Shown piece by piece: positions 1-7,394 of a stretch of DNA of 23,841 bases. Source of the DNA: DATDCV01 sp036524155 (GTDB taxonomy: Bacteria > Verrucomicrobiota > Verrucomicrobiia > Limisphaerales > UBA8199); the NCBI GenBank assembly GCA_036524155.1, contig DATDCV010000564.1:1-23841 (forward strand), read 5' to 3'. The notes beneath the pieces are model-generated. The model searched no databases. It was not told the DNA's origin and worked only from the letters and a program-made list of their open reading frames with translations. The stretch's first letter is position 1. Every line of letters begins with the position of its first letter. The position numbers were made by a program, and so were the translations under genes.

Positions 1-1
1 G

Positions 2-718
2 AACGTCCAGGGCCGTGACCTCGGCGGCTTCGTCAAGGAAGCCCGCGAACGCGTCGCCTCCGGTGTCAAGCTCGAGCGTGGCATCTCCATCGCGTGGGCC
101 GGCCAATACGAAAACCAGCTCCGCGCCCAGCGTACCCTCCAGGTCATCGTCCCCACCGTCCTGGCGATCATTTTTGTGCTCCTCTTCATCGTGTTCCGAT
201 CCGCCCGCGAAGCCGCCCACGTCGTCCTCGCTGTGCCTTTCGCACTGACCGGTGGTGTGTTCCTCCAATACCTCCTCGGCTACAATTTCAGCGTGGCCGT
301 CTGGGTTGGCTATATCGCTCTTTTCGGCACCGCCATCCAGACCGGTGTCGTCATGGTCGTCTATCTCCAGGAAGCTCTCGACAAGAAGCACGCCGAGCGT
401 GGGGAGGCCTTCTCCCATGCCGACCTCATTCAAGCCGTCAAAGACGGCGCCAAGCTCCGGTTAAGACCCAAAGTCATGACTGTCGCCACCGCTGTCGCCG
501 GCCTGTTGCCCATCATGTGGAGCACCAGCACCGGCTCCGAGGTTATGCGCCCGCTCGCCGCTCCTGTCATCGGCGGCATGCTGAGCAGCCTCGTTCACAT
601 TCTCATTGTCACTCCTGTCCTCTTCGCCTGGCTCCGTGAACGCGAGATGAAATTTTCTCCGGTGCCACCGGCTGCGCCGCGCCCTGACGAACTGGCCGAC
701 GCGCTCGTTGCCAGGTGA
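2..718 (+). CDS. Heavy-metal-type RND efflux permease, C-terminal part (CusA/CzcA family)
   Basis: This is the C-terminal 238 residues of an inner-membrane RND permease, which would export metal cations or another substrate together with a periplasmic adaptor and an outer-membrane channel. The gene is cut by the left edge and the frame is open from base 2. The visible part starts with VQGRDLGGFV, a typical porter-domain segment of CusA/CzcA proteins. It continues into hydrophobic helices, the loop GYIALFGTAIQTGVVMVVYL, a cytoplasmic stretch around RLRPKVMTVATA, and the WSTSTGSEVM...IGGM segment before the last helix. All are family hallmarks. The tail after the last helix is short (about 30 residues, Pro/Ala-rich). 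The AIQTG stretch differs from the AVETG of CusA, so the metal specificity should not be assumed. The partner genes would lie to the left of the window. Confidence 0.93.
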   Translation, partial: NVQGRDLGGFVKEARERVASGVKLERGISIAWAGQYENQLRAQRTLQVIVPTVLAIIFVLLFIVFRSAREAAHVVLAVPFALTGGVFLQYLLGYNFSVAVWVGYIALFGTAIQTGVVMVVYLQEALDKKHAERGEAFSHADLIQAVKDGAKLRLRPKVMTVATAVAGLLPIMWSTSTGSEVMRPLAAPVIGGMLSSLVHILIVTPVLFAWLREREMKFSPVPPAAPRPDELADALVAR

Positions 719-750
719 GTTCCAACCGGAGCACGGCTGTGGACAAAGTC

Positions 751-866
751 GTAGCGCAGATTTGTAATCTGCTGTATCGCAGGTTTGTAACCTGCAGGGC
801 GCTAGGCGGTCCCGGTGCTCTGCCGATTGAAAATCGGCGATACGGCAGATTACAAATCTGCGCTAC
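751..866. repeat. Nested palindromic intergenic repeat (four hairpins inside one large inverted repeat)
   Basis: The outer arms 751-772 and 845-866 are perfect 22-nt inverted copies, beginning GTAGCGCAGATTTG on the left. A second pair of arms, GTATCGC (774-780) and GCGATAC (837-843), lies just inside them. Each arm region is also a small hairpin: GCAGATT-TGT-AATCTGC (756-772), GCAGGTT-TGT-AACCTGC (779-795), GCCGATT-GAA-AATCGGC (822-838) and GCAGATT-ACA-AATCTGC (845-861). The element sits between the RND gene and the next gene on the same strand. It looks like a dispersed REP-like element rather than a simple terminator, because no T-tract follows. Any effect on transcript ends or mRNA stability is inference. 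Confidence 0.85.
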
Positions 867-968
867 ACCAAAGGGACATATGGCGACTTTGCCATTGGTC
901 GTGCCAATCGGGGCCCTTCCGGAACGCTTCTGCTTGATTCCGACGCAATCTTTGTGCAAGCAAGGCGA

Positions 969-3131
969 ATGCGTCTTTTACTTGTGCTGTGGGTTTTTGT
1001 GGGAATGTTGACTGCCGCCGCCGCCAGTTCGCCGTTTGCGGCTGATCCCAACCAACCACTCGAGCGCACGTGTTTCCAGACCGGGCAGGGCTGGTCGCCC
1101 CCGGGGAATTTGCGTTCGGATGTCGCGATCGTTTATGGAATCGATCCTAAATTGCCGGACCGGATTCAGACCTGGCGCGACCACGGCTACCGGATTCACG
1201 TGATGACGGGCGTCTCCTGGGGTTCTTACCAGGATTACCTCTATGGCCGCTTCGACGGAATTAATCACGAGGACGAAGCGCAAACCGAGAGAAACGGAAC
1301 GAAGATCAGCCACGGCGGCGATGTTTATTACATGTGCCCGGGAACGAATTTCGGCAAGTTTCTCTGCGTCGGGGTGCAGCGCGCGCTGGATGCAGGCGCG
1401 GAGGCGATTCACCTCGAGGAACCGGAGTTCTGGGTGCGTGGCGGCTACTCTGAAGGTTTCAAACGCGAGTGGCGGAGTTATTACGATGAAGATTGGCAGC
1501 CGCCGCACACGTCCGTGGACGGGCAGTGGCGCGCTTCCAAGCTCAAGTATTTCCTCTACCGGCGCGCCCTTCAGCAGGTGTTCGCCTACGTGCAGGGCTA
1601 TAACCGCCGCACTGGCCGCAAAGTCCGCTGCTACGTACCCACTCACAGCCTGCTGAACTATGCTCATTGGCGGATCGTAAGTCCTGAATCCAGCCTCGCC
1701 CGCTTGGATGGCTGCGACGGCTACATCGCCCAGGTTTGGACGGGGACGTCTCGAACCCCCAATTTGTATCGTGGAGAGTTGCGGGAACGCACCTTCGAGA
1801 CGGCGTTCCTCGAGTATGGCGCGATGCAGAACCTCGTGCGCTCAACCGGCCGCCGGGTTTGGTATCTGAACGATCCCGTCGAGGACGACCCGAATCATGA
1901 TTGGGAGGATTACCGGGTCAATTGGGAATCGACGCTGGTGGCGTCCCTCTTGCAGCCCCAGGTCTGGAACTATGAAGTTGCACCCTGGCCCGAGCGCGTC
2001 TTTGCGGGGAAGTATCCGCGTCGCGCCGGGGCAGGCCAGCGGCAAGGCATTCCCCCGGCATACGCAACCGAATTGCAGACGGTGATGAACGCGCTGAACG
2101 ACTTGAACCAGTCGCGAACCGAGTGGGACTGTGGCAGCCGCGGCCTGGGTGTCCTGGTGAGCGATTCCCTGATGTTCCAGCGTGGCGAGCCCAGCCCGAG
2201 CGACGCGCACCTGGGCCAGGTTTATGGCCTGGCCCTCCCCTTGTTGAAGCGAGGGATACCCGTTGCTCCGGTCCAGCTCGAAAACCTGGGCATCAGGGAT
2301 TACCTGGCCGGCTTTAAAGTGTTGTTGCTGACGTACCATGGTCAGAAGCCGCTCAGCCCCGACGTGCACCCGCCGCTGGCCGATTGGGTCAAGCGCGGCG
2401 GCGCCCTCGTGGTTGTGGATGATGATTCCGATCCCTACAACACCGTCCGCGAATGGTGGAACAGCGGTGGCAGGCGATATGCCACGCCGCGCGCCGAGCT
2501 CTTTGAGCAACTGGGGCTGGACGACCAGCGTTTCACCACCGCCACCGGGCAAGTCAAGGCTGGGAAAGGCGTCGTGATCTGGCTGCGCCAAAACCCCGCA
2601 CGGCTCGCCGCGAAGCCCGAGGGCGATCAACCGGTGGTCACCGCCGCTAAAGCGGCCGCAGCCGCCCGCGGCTTGAAATGGAAAGAAGCGAATTACCTCT
2701 CACTCCGCCGCGGCCCTTACGTCATCGCCGCCGGGCTGGACGAGTCGCTGCCCGCCGAATCAAAAGTTCTTCCGGGAGCGTATGTGAACCTGTTCGACCC
2801 GGCGCTCCGCGTCCAGGAGTCCGTGACGTTGAAGCCGCGTGCGAGGTTCTTTCTCCTGGACCTTGCTTCCGTCAGACGCGGGCCGCCTTGCGTCCTCGCC
2901 GCCGCGTGCAAAACCCTCGCTGTGGAAAGTCAGGATCGCCAGCTCTCGCTTATGGTCGAAGGAGTCGCCAATACGCCGGCGGTTGTATTACTCCGTGTGC
3001 CGGGCAAGCCGAAATCAGCGACGCTCGACGGCCACCCCCTGGACACTCTCGAGTCTTCCGCGGAGCACAAACTCCTTTGGGTCCGGTTTCAAAACGAAAG
3101 CAGTCCCCGTGTGCTCAGCGTAAGCTTCTAA
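969..3131 (+). CDS. Secreted TIM-barrel glycosidase-like protein with a GATase1-like domain
   Basis: The product is 720 residues from the ATG at 969. A GTG 15 nt upstream (954) is possible, but the ATG directly precedes a clean Sec signal peptide (MRLLLVLWVF...AAAAS, about residues 1-20). Residues 40-350 look like a (beta/alpha)8 barrel: they carry the acidic strand end HLEEPEFW (149-155) and WYLNDPVED (298-306), plausible catalytic or sugar-contact sites. Residues about 385-510 resemble the GATase1-like fold found after the barrel in GH42-type enzymes (RGLGVLVSD, VLLLTYHG, GALVVVDDDSD). The last 150 residues look like a beta-sandwich. I cannot place it in a named glycoside hydrolase family, so substrate and activity are unknown. 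It probably acts on glycans in the periplasm or outside the cell. Its 3' end lies 13 nt from the end of the convergent oxidoreductase gene. Confidence 0.8.
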   Translation: MRLLLVLWVFVGMLTAAAASSPFAADPNQPLERTCFQTGQGWSPPGNLRSDVAIVYGIDPKLPDRIQTWRDHGYRIHVMTGVSWGSYQDYLYGRFDGINHEDEAQTERNGTKISHGGDVYYMCPGTNFGKFLCVGVQRALDAGAEAIHLEEPEFWVRGGYSEGFKREWRSYYDEDWQPPHTSVDGQWRASKLKYFLYRRALQQVFAYVQGYNRRTGRKVRCYVPTHSLLNYAHWRIVSPESSLARLDGCDGYIAQVWTGTSRTPNLYRGELRERTFETAFLEYGAMQNLVRSTGRRVWYLNDPVEDDPNHDWEDYRVNWESTLVASLLQPQVWNYEVAPWPERVFAGKYPRRAGAGQRQGIPPAYATELQTVMNALNDLNQSRTEWDCGSRGLGVLVSDSLMFQRGEPSPSDAHLGQVYGLALPLLKRGIPVAPVQLENLGIRDYLAGFKVLLLTYHGQKPLSPDVHPPLADWVKRGGALVVVDDDSDPYNTVREWWNSGGRRYATPRAELFEQLGLDDQRFTTATGQVKAGKGVVIWLRQNPARLAAKPEGDQPVVTAAKAAAAARGLKWKEANYLSLRRGPYVIAAGLDESLPAESKVLPGAYVNLFDPALRVQESVTLKPRARFFLLDLASVRRGPPCVLAAACKTLAVESQDRQLSLMVEGVANTPAVVLLRVPGKPKSATLDGHPLDTLESSAEHKLLWVRFQNESSPRVLSVSF

Positions 3132-3144
3132 TCCAGCACGTTGA

Positions 3145-4566
3145 CTAGAATTGTGCCACATGCCACCCCTCCCGGTATTTGCGGCGAAGGAAGCGGCTCG
3201 CTGCTGGACCACCAAGAAAGCGCAGGCCTGAGCTGTCCCACTCCAGCTTTTGGCTCGGGGCTCTAATCGCCACGGTGCCCAGAAGAATTGCCTCGGTCAT
3301 CGGACCGGTCTGGGCGAAGTGCGATTCGGTCTTTTCGCCGCCCAGGCACGCGTCGACGAAATGATGGTAATGGTTGCGGGGCGGCAGGTCCGGGCGTTTA
3401 ACGTTCTTGAACTTCGCCTCGGGGAACAACTGGGGAGGGTAGCCGTGGGGGATCAGCAGTGACCCTTCGGTTCCTATCAATATCGAGGATTCAGGCGGGT
3501 AATCTTTCAGGTCCGCCGATGCGATCCGACGAATATGCTCGGGCGGGTAGTAGTCGCCGTCAAACCACTCCAGGACGAGTCCTTTTCCGGCAATCCGGTA
3601 ATTGCCCGGAAAGGTCCAGGTGATATGGTCCCCCTGCGGCCAGGTGTCGGCCCGGCGCTCAGGTGACTCCTCCCACGACCTCTGCACTTCGGCGACCACC
3701 TCCAGCGTTGGCTGCAAGTCCAGGCCCTTCCACACCGGATCGAAAATATGACAGCCGATGTCGCCCGACCATCCGGTGCCGAAATCCTGCCACGCGCGCC
3801 ACTTGACGGGGTGGTAGATATCCGGCGTGTATGGGCGCATCGGTGCCGTGCCGACCCAAAGATTCCAATCCAGGCTCGCGGGCGGCGTTTGCCCTGTCTC
3901 CGGACGCGGACCCTTCAGCCGGTAAGCCTCAACCGCTCCCGGCCGGTTCGAACAAAGATAAGCATGGGTGACCTTGCCGATTCGGCCCTCTCTGAGCCAT
4001 TGCACCGCGGTCCGCTCGTGTGTGGACGACGCCACCTGGGTGCCGAGTTGAGTGACCACGCGCTGCCCCACCGCAGCCAGCGTGAGGGCCCGCACTTCCG
4101 CCACGTCATGACAGAGCGGCTTCTGGCAATAAACGTGTTTGCCTCTTTGAATCGCGCTGTGCGCGATCGCAAAATGCATGTGGTCGGGCACCGCGACGTT
4201 CACCGAGTCGATGCGGTCGCCTTCCGTTCGCAACATTTGCCGCCAGTCGGAGTACACTCGCGCCCCGGGGACGGCTTTGGCGGCGTTGTTGAGGTTATTC
4301 GCATCCACATCGCATAGCGCCACAATCTCGACCCGCTTGTGCTGGAGAAAGTTCTGCAGGTCATTCCAACCCATGCCCCCGACCCCGATGCACGCGTGCT
4401 GTAATTTGGAATTTGGGGAAATTGCCCTCGGCGAAGCTTCCGGGGCCCGGCACGATACGAAGAACGGACTACCCATTATACCCAGGGCAGCCCCTCTGAG
4501 GAACATTCGTCTCGAGTATCCGATTTTCTGTTCCTTCTGACCAGACGATGCGGGGGCTCTGTTCAT
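3145..4566 (-). CDS. Tat-exported Gfo/Idh/MocA family oxidoreductase
   Basis: This is a 473-residue NAD(P)-dependent sugar or polyol dehydrogenase-type protein. The start at 4566 is chosen because it gives MNRAPASSGQ followed by a twin-arginine motif (SRRMFLRG, residues 18-25) and a hydrophobic stretch. An in-frame ATG 26 codons upstream would bury that signal. FFVSC at 35-39 could be a lipobox. The Rossmann dinucleotide loop is GVGGMG (61-66), the second strand ends CDVD (85-88), and the usual EKP motif appears as CQKPLCHD (147-154). The Gln variant is common in exported Planctomycetes/Verrucomicrobia members. WSGDIGCHIFDPV matches the C-terminal substrate-domain motif with the conserved histidine. 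The substrate is unknown. The gene is divergent from the DUF192 gene across a palindromic repeat. Confidence 0.92.
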   Translation of the reverse strand: MNRAPASSGQKEQKIGYSRRMFLRGAALGIMGSPFFVSCRAPEASPRAISPNSKLQHACIGVGGMGWNDLQNFLQHKRVEIVALCDVDANNLNNAAKAVPGARVYSDWRQMLRTEGDRIDSVNVAVPDHMHFAIAHSAIQRGKHVYCQKPLCHDVAEVRALTLAAVGQRVVTQLGTQVASSTHERTAVQWLREGRIGKVTHAYLCSNRPGAVEAYRLKGPRPETGQTPPASLDWNLWVGTAPMRPYTPDIYHPVKWRAWQDFGTGWSGDIGCHIFDPVWKGLDLQPTLEVVAEVQRSWEESPERRADTWPQGDHITWTFPGNYRIAGKGLVLEWFDGDYYPPEHIRRIASADLKDYPPESSILIGTEGSLLIPHGYPPQLFPEAKFKNVKRPDLPPRNHYHHFVDACLGGEKTESHFAQTGPMTEAILLGTVAIRAPSQKLEWDSSGLRFLGGPAASRFLRRKYREGWHVAQF

Positions 4567-4653
4567 GCATCTCAGCTTGCTGAGCGGCCTGCGCGAATGC
4601 AAGTATTTCGCAATCACTCGTGCACGCGGTCCAGCAGTTCTCATTATGGGATT

Positions 4654-4756
4654 GTGGCGCGGGCGTCTCGCCCGCGGGTTCGGTCGGCGTCCCGCCGATC
4701 GAGGCTACCAAGGGCGGGGACGCCCCAGGAACTCGCGGGCGAGACGCCCGCGCCAC
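4654..4756. repeat. GC-rich palindromic intergenic repeat
   Basis: Perfect 23-nt inverted arms at 4654-4676 and 4734-4756 (left arm core GGGCGTCTCGCCCGC) enclose a 57-nt loop. The loop has its own near-complementary pair, GGCGTCCCGCC and GGCGGGGACGCC. Weaker complementarity continues outside the arms (AGTTCTCATT against AGTGAGAATT). The element fills most of the space between two divergent genes, so it is not a classical terminator for either. Its sequence is unrelated to the AT-richer palindrome at 751-866, so it belongs to another repeat family. Confidence 0.85.
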
Positions 4757-4827
4757 GCCAAAGTGAGAATTGCTGACGCGGTCACTCATTCCTTGAAAAG
4801 GAGCCCGCTTTTCTTCAAGGTTGACGT

Positions 4828-5355
4828 ATGAACATAACCTGCCTCTTCGCCCTGCTGCTGGTGGGGGTTGCGTGCGGCGGTTGCGGTGAGAAACAAGGCC
4901 CGCCCCCGGTCGGCTTCCAGCCGGCCGACCCGGGCGAGCCCACTCAGGCGCAGCCGAAACTGCAGACGATGAAGCTGTACATGGGTTCGCAGGAGATGGT
5001 GGCCGAGTTGGCGTTGACCTATCAGCAGATCCGCACCGGCATGATGTTTCGCACCAACATGGACCAAAACGCCGGCATGCTCTTCGCCCTGCCTTACACT
5101 CAACGGGCCGCCTTTTGGATGAAGAACTGCCCCTACCCGCTCTCCGCCGCCTATATCGACCCCGAGGGAGTGATCCTCGAAATCCACGACCTCGAACCCT
5201 TTAACACGAATTCTGTCGTCGCCGGCTCGGACAATGTTCGCTTCGTTCTGGAAACCCCGCGTGACTGGTTCAAGAAACACGGCATCAAGCCCGGCGTCGC
5301 CATCGCCTCCGAGCGGGGCCCCTTGCTGAAAACTTTCTTCGGGAACCGGCTCTAA
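4828..5355 (+). CDS. DUF192 family lipoprotein
   Basis: The product is 175 residues. The N-terminus (MNITCLFALLLVGVACGGC) is a short hydrophobic signal followed by two cysteines (C16, C19). Either could be the lipidated residue, so a lipoprotein is likely, but the lipobox is not canonical. A proline-rich linker (25-45) leads into a complete DUF192 domain: LTYQQIRTGMMFR (63-75), GMLFALP (83-89), AFWMKNCPYPLSAAYID (95-111), and the SDNVRFVLE...HGIKPG end. The biochemical role of DUF192 is not established. The domain is usually exported and about 110 residues long, as here. The start at 4828 follows the palindromic repeat. A hairpin lies 22 nt downstream of the stop. Confidence 0.9.
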   Translation: MNITCLFALLLVGVACGGCGEKQGPPPVGFQPADPGEPTQAQPKLQTMKLYMGSQEMVAELALTYQQIRTGMMFRTNMDQNAGMLFALPYTQRAAFWMKNCPYPLSAAYIDPEGVILEIHDLEPFNTNSVVAGSDNVRFVLETPRDWFKKHGIKPGVAIASERGPLLKTFFGNRL

Positions 5356-5376
5356 CCCGGGTGTTTCACACCTGCG

Positions 5377-5420
5377 GGACCGGAGCGCCGACATGTTGTC
5401 GGCTTATTTCGCTCCGGTCC
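5377..5420. terminator. Strong hairpin, possible terminator or palindromic repeat
   Basis: Arms GGACCGGAGCG (5377-5387) and CGCTCCGGTCC (5410-5420) are perfect 11-nt complements. Between them lies an inner hairpin, CCGACA-TGT-TGTCGG (5388-5402). It begins 22 nt after the DUF192 stop codon, a good position for ending that transcript. No T-run follows on the plus strand, so intrinsic termination is uncertain. The stacked-hairpin design resembles the other palindromic repeats here, so it may be a third dispersed repeat type. Confidence 0.55.
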
Positions 5421-5564
5421 GTCGCCATCCCGTGCATGGTAGAAAATATTCGGGGTAATCCTTCTGCTTCCTGCACCGATCCGGCGAAATTCCGCCGTCC
5501 GCTTCTTCAGAAACGATGATCGGGCTTGCTTTGATGGGCTGTTGCTCCTCATCGTTTTCCGGTC

Positions 5565-6911
5565 ATGAGAATGTCGAATGTTCTGCGCCTGTCGGCATTT
5601 CTGGTTTTGCCGGTCTGCGCTTCCAGCGCAGCCACGCCAGACGATGCGAACTGGCCTCAATTCCGCGGACCCGGCGCCCGGGGGATCAGCTCGAATTCGC
5701 GGATACCTGAAGAGTGGTCCGCCACTGAAAACGTCGCGTGGAAACGGGATATCCCCGGAAGGAGTTGGTCCTCGCCCATCGTGTGGGGGGACCATGTTTT
5801 CGTCGTCACAGCCGTCAGTTCGGGTGAAACCGAGGCGGCCAAAAAGGGACTCTATCTCGGAGGCGAGCGGCCGAATGCCGCCCGGCCCGAGCATCAGTGG
5901 AAAATGTTCTGCCTGGATCTCGACTCCGGTGCGGTCCGGTGGGAACGCTTGCTGCATCAGGGAACGCCGGCCCAACCGAAACACCTGAAGAACACCTTTG
6001 CTTCAGAAACGCCGGTCACCGATGGCCAGACGGTCTATGCGCTCATCGGTAATGTGGGCGTATTCGCGCTGGCCTTCGACGGCACCCTGAAATGGTCGAA
6101 CCCGATCCCGCCGCAAACGACCCGCTACGGCTGGGGCCCGGCGGCTTCGCCGGTCCTGCACCACGACCGGCTCTACATGGTCAACGACAACGACCAGCGC
6201 TCTTACTTGCTCGCCCTCGACAAGGCCAGCGGCAAGGAGATTTGGCGGACCGACCGCGACGAGAAAAGCAACTGGTCAACCCCGTATGTCTGGGAAAACC
6301 GCCGGCGCACTGAAATCGTGACGGCCGGCACTGGCGCGGTGCGCAGCTATGATCTTGAAGGCAAGTTGCTGTGGTCGCTCAAAGGGATGTCCAGCATTAC
6401 CATCGCCACCCCGTATGCCGACGGGGACCTGCTCTATGTCACTTCGGGCTTCATTATGGACAAGAAGCGGCCGATCTACGCCATTCGCCCGGGAGCCGGC
6501 GGCGACATATCCCTCGCGCCGGGCCAAACGAACAACGCCAGCATTACCTGGTGCCAGCCCCTGGCCGCGCCCTACAACCCGAGCACGCTCGTTTACGACG
6601 GACGGTTGTACGTGCTTTACGACTTGGGCGAATTAAGTGCGTTTGATGCCCGTACGGGAACGCCCCTGTTTACCCGCCAGAAGTTGGCCCAGGGCCTGCA
6701 CCTTACCGCGTCGCCCTGGGCCGCCAACGGCCGCGTGTTCTGTTTGAATGAAGATGGCGTGACCTTCGTCGTCCGCGCCGGCGACCGTTTTGAGCTGCTC
6801 CACACGAATAAATTGGCAGACGACGACATGTGCATGGCCAGCCCGGCCCTGGCCGGCGACCGCCTGCTCATCCGCACCGCGGTTCGCCTATATTGCATAA
6901 AGCGGCATTAG
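5565..6911 (+). CDS. Secreted PQQ-like beta-propeller repeat protein
   Basis: This is a 448-residue exported protein. The signal peptide is residues 1 to about 23 (MRMSNVLRLSAFLVLPVCASSA). The mature part opens with NWPQFRGPGARGIS (29-42), the standard start of Planctomycetes/Verrucomicrobia proteins annotated as PQQ-binding-like propellers. Propeller blades follow, with recurring W-D/A-LD...GK..W segments: CLDLDSGAVRWERLL, FALAFDGTLKWS, LLALDKASGKEIWRTDR, VRSYDLEGKLLWSLKG and LSAFDARTGTPLFTRQ. The cofactor need not be PQQ, since many such proteins are scaffolds or use no quinone. The start at 5565 is the first ATG before the signal peptide; a second in-frame ATG lies two codons on. The gene stands alone, convergent with the small minus-strand gene at 7243-6992. 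Confidence 0.88.
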   Translation: MRMSNVLRLSAFLVLPVCASSAATPDDANWPQFRGPGARGISSNSRIPEEWSATENVAWKRDIPGRSWSSPIVWGDHVFVVTAVSSGETEAAKKGLYLGGERPNAARPEHQWKMFCLDLDSGAVRWERLLHQGTPAQPKHLKNTFASETPVTDGQTVYALIGNVGVFALAFDGTLKWSNPIPPQTTRYGWGPAASPVLHHDRLYMVNDNDQRSYLLALDKASGKEIWRTDRDEKSNWSTPYVWENRRRTEIVTAGTGAVRSYDLEGKLLWSLKGMSSITIATPYADGDLLYVTSGFIMDKKRPIYAIRPGAGGDISLAPGQTNNASITWCQPLAAPYNPSTLVYDGRLYVLYDLGELSAFDARTGTPLFTRQKLAQGLHLTASPWAANGRVFCLNEDGVTFVVRAGDRFELLHTNKLADDDMCMASPALAGDRLLIRTAVRLYCIKRH

Positions 6912-6991
6912 CAGCCTGGGCACCTGATATTGACGGCCGGGACGAACTGAACGTGACCGGTGTGCACGCGGCCGGTTCATGGGGCCGTTGT

Positions 6992-7243
6992 TTACGACTT
7001 CGGCCTCTTGAGCACAATTTCGACATTACGGTAGTCAACTCTTCGTGAGCACAGCACCTCCCAGCCGTTCGTGGCCATTCGGTTTAGTGCCTTGGTGTAG
7101 TACGAGTCGTTGCAGGTGCCATAGCCGAGGTCGTGCATTTGAACTGAGTATTCCCAGCTCGTTGTCTGGTCGTCGGCCGCTCCGAAGCAAAAAGCAACGA
7201 GCGCCCCGAAGACCGCCCCCGCGAGGAAAGTCTTTGTTTTCAT
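6992..7243 (-). CDS. Small secreted DUF4177-like protein
   Basis: The product is 83 residues from the ATG at 7243. The first 22 residues (MKTKTFLAGAVFGALVAFCF-GA) form a Sec signal peptide, which decides this start over a longer in-frame extension upstream. The mature part, TSWEYSVQMHD...ALNRMATNGWEVLCSRR...VEIVLKRP, has the layout of DUF4177-type domains: a WEY strand, a helix ending LN.M...GWE, then a closing strand with basic residues. Cysteines at about 44 and 65 could form a disulphide after export. The function is unknown. It lies 151 nt downstream of the giant surface-protein gene on the same strand. Confidence 0.72.
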   Translation of the reverse strand: MKTKTFLAGAVFGALVAFCFGAADDQTTSWEYSVQMHDLGYGTCNDSYYTKALNRMATNGWEVLCSRRVDYRNVEIVLKRPKS

Positions 7244-7312
7244 AAAGGCAGGATTGAGCCCGCCCATTCTCCCACGTTTGACGCAGACAGCAAGGAAATC
7301 GAAACTCAGATC

Positions 7313-7329
7313 CGCCATCAAGGATGGCG
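7313..7329 (-). terminator. Weak hairpin downstream of the giant gene
   Basis: A 7-bp stem with a 3-nt loop (CGCCATC-AAG-GATGGCG on the plus strand) lies 65 nt after the giant gene's stop. It has no U-tract on the minus strand. It could slow polymerase or end the long transcript, but the evidence is only the hairpin and its position. Confidence 0.2.
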
Positions 7330-7394
7330 TAGCCACGAAAAAGTCCTGACTGGGCCTTGGTGTTTGGAAGAGGCGCTGCGGTTGTGGGAACGAC

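Noticed and set aside
715..1011. Small open frame through the nested palindrome
   Set aside because: Its translation (QICNLLYRRF, QICATP) is just the palindromic repeat read as protein, so it is not a gene.
1842..2630. Open frame of 262 codons on the minus strand inside the glycosidase-like gene
   Set aside because: The plus-strand product has a signal peptide and domain structure. The reverse frame has neither.
6950..6985. Possible terminator between the PQQ-propeller gene and the small convergent gene
   Set aside because: The candidate arms around ACCGG and CCGGT are only about five base pairs with mismatches and no T-run. This is not convincing.
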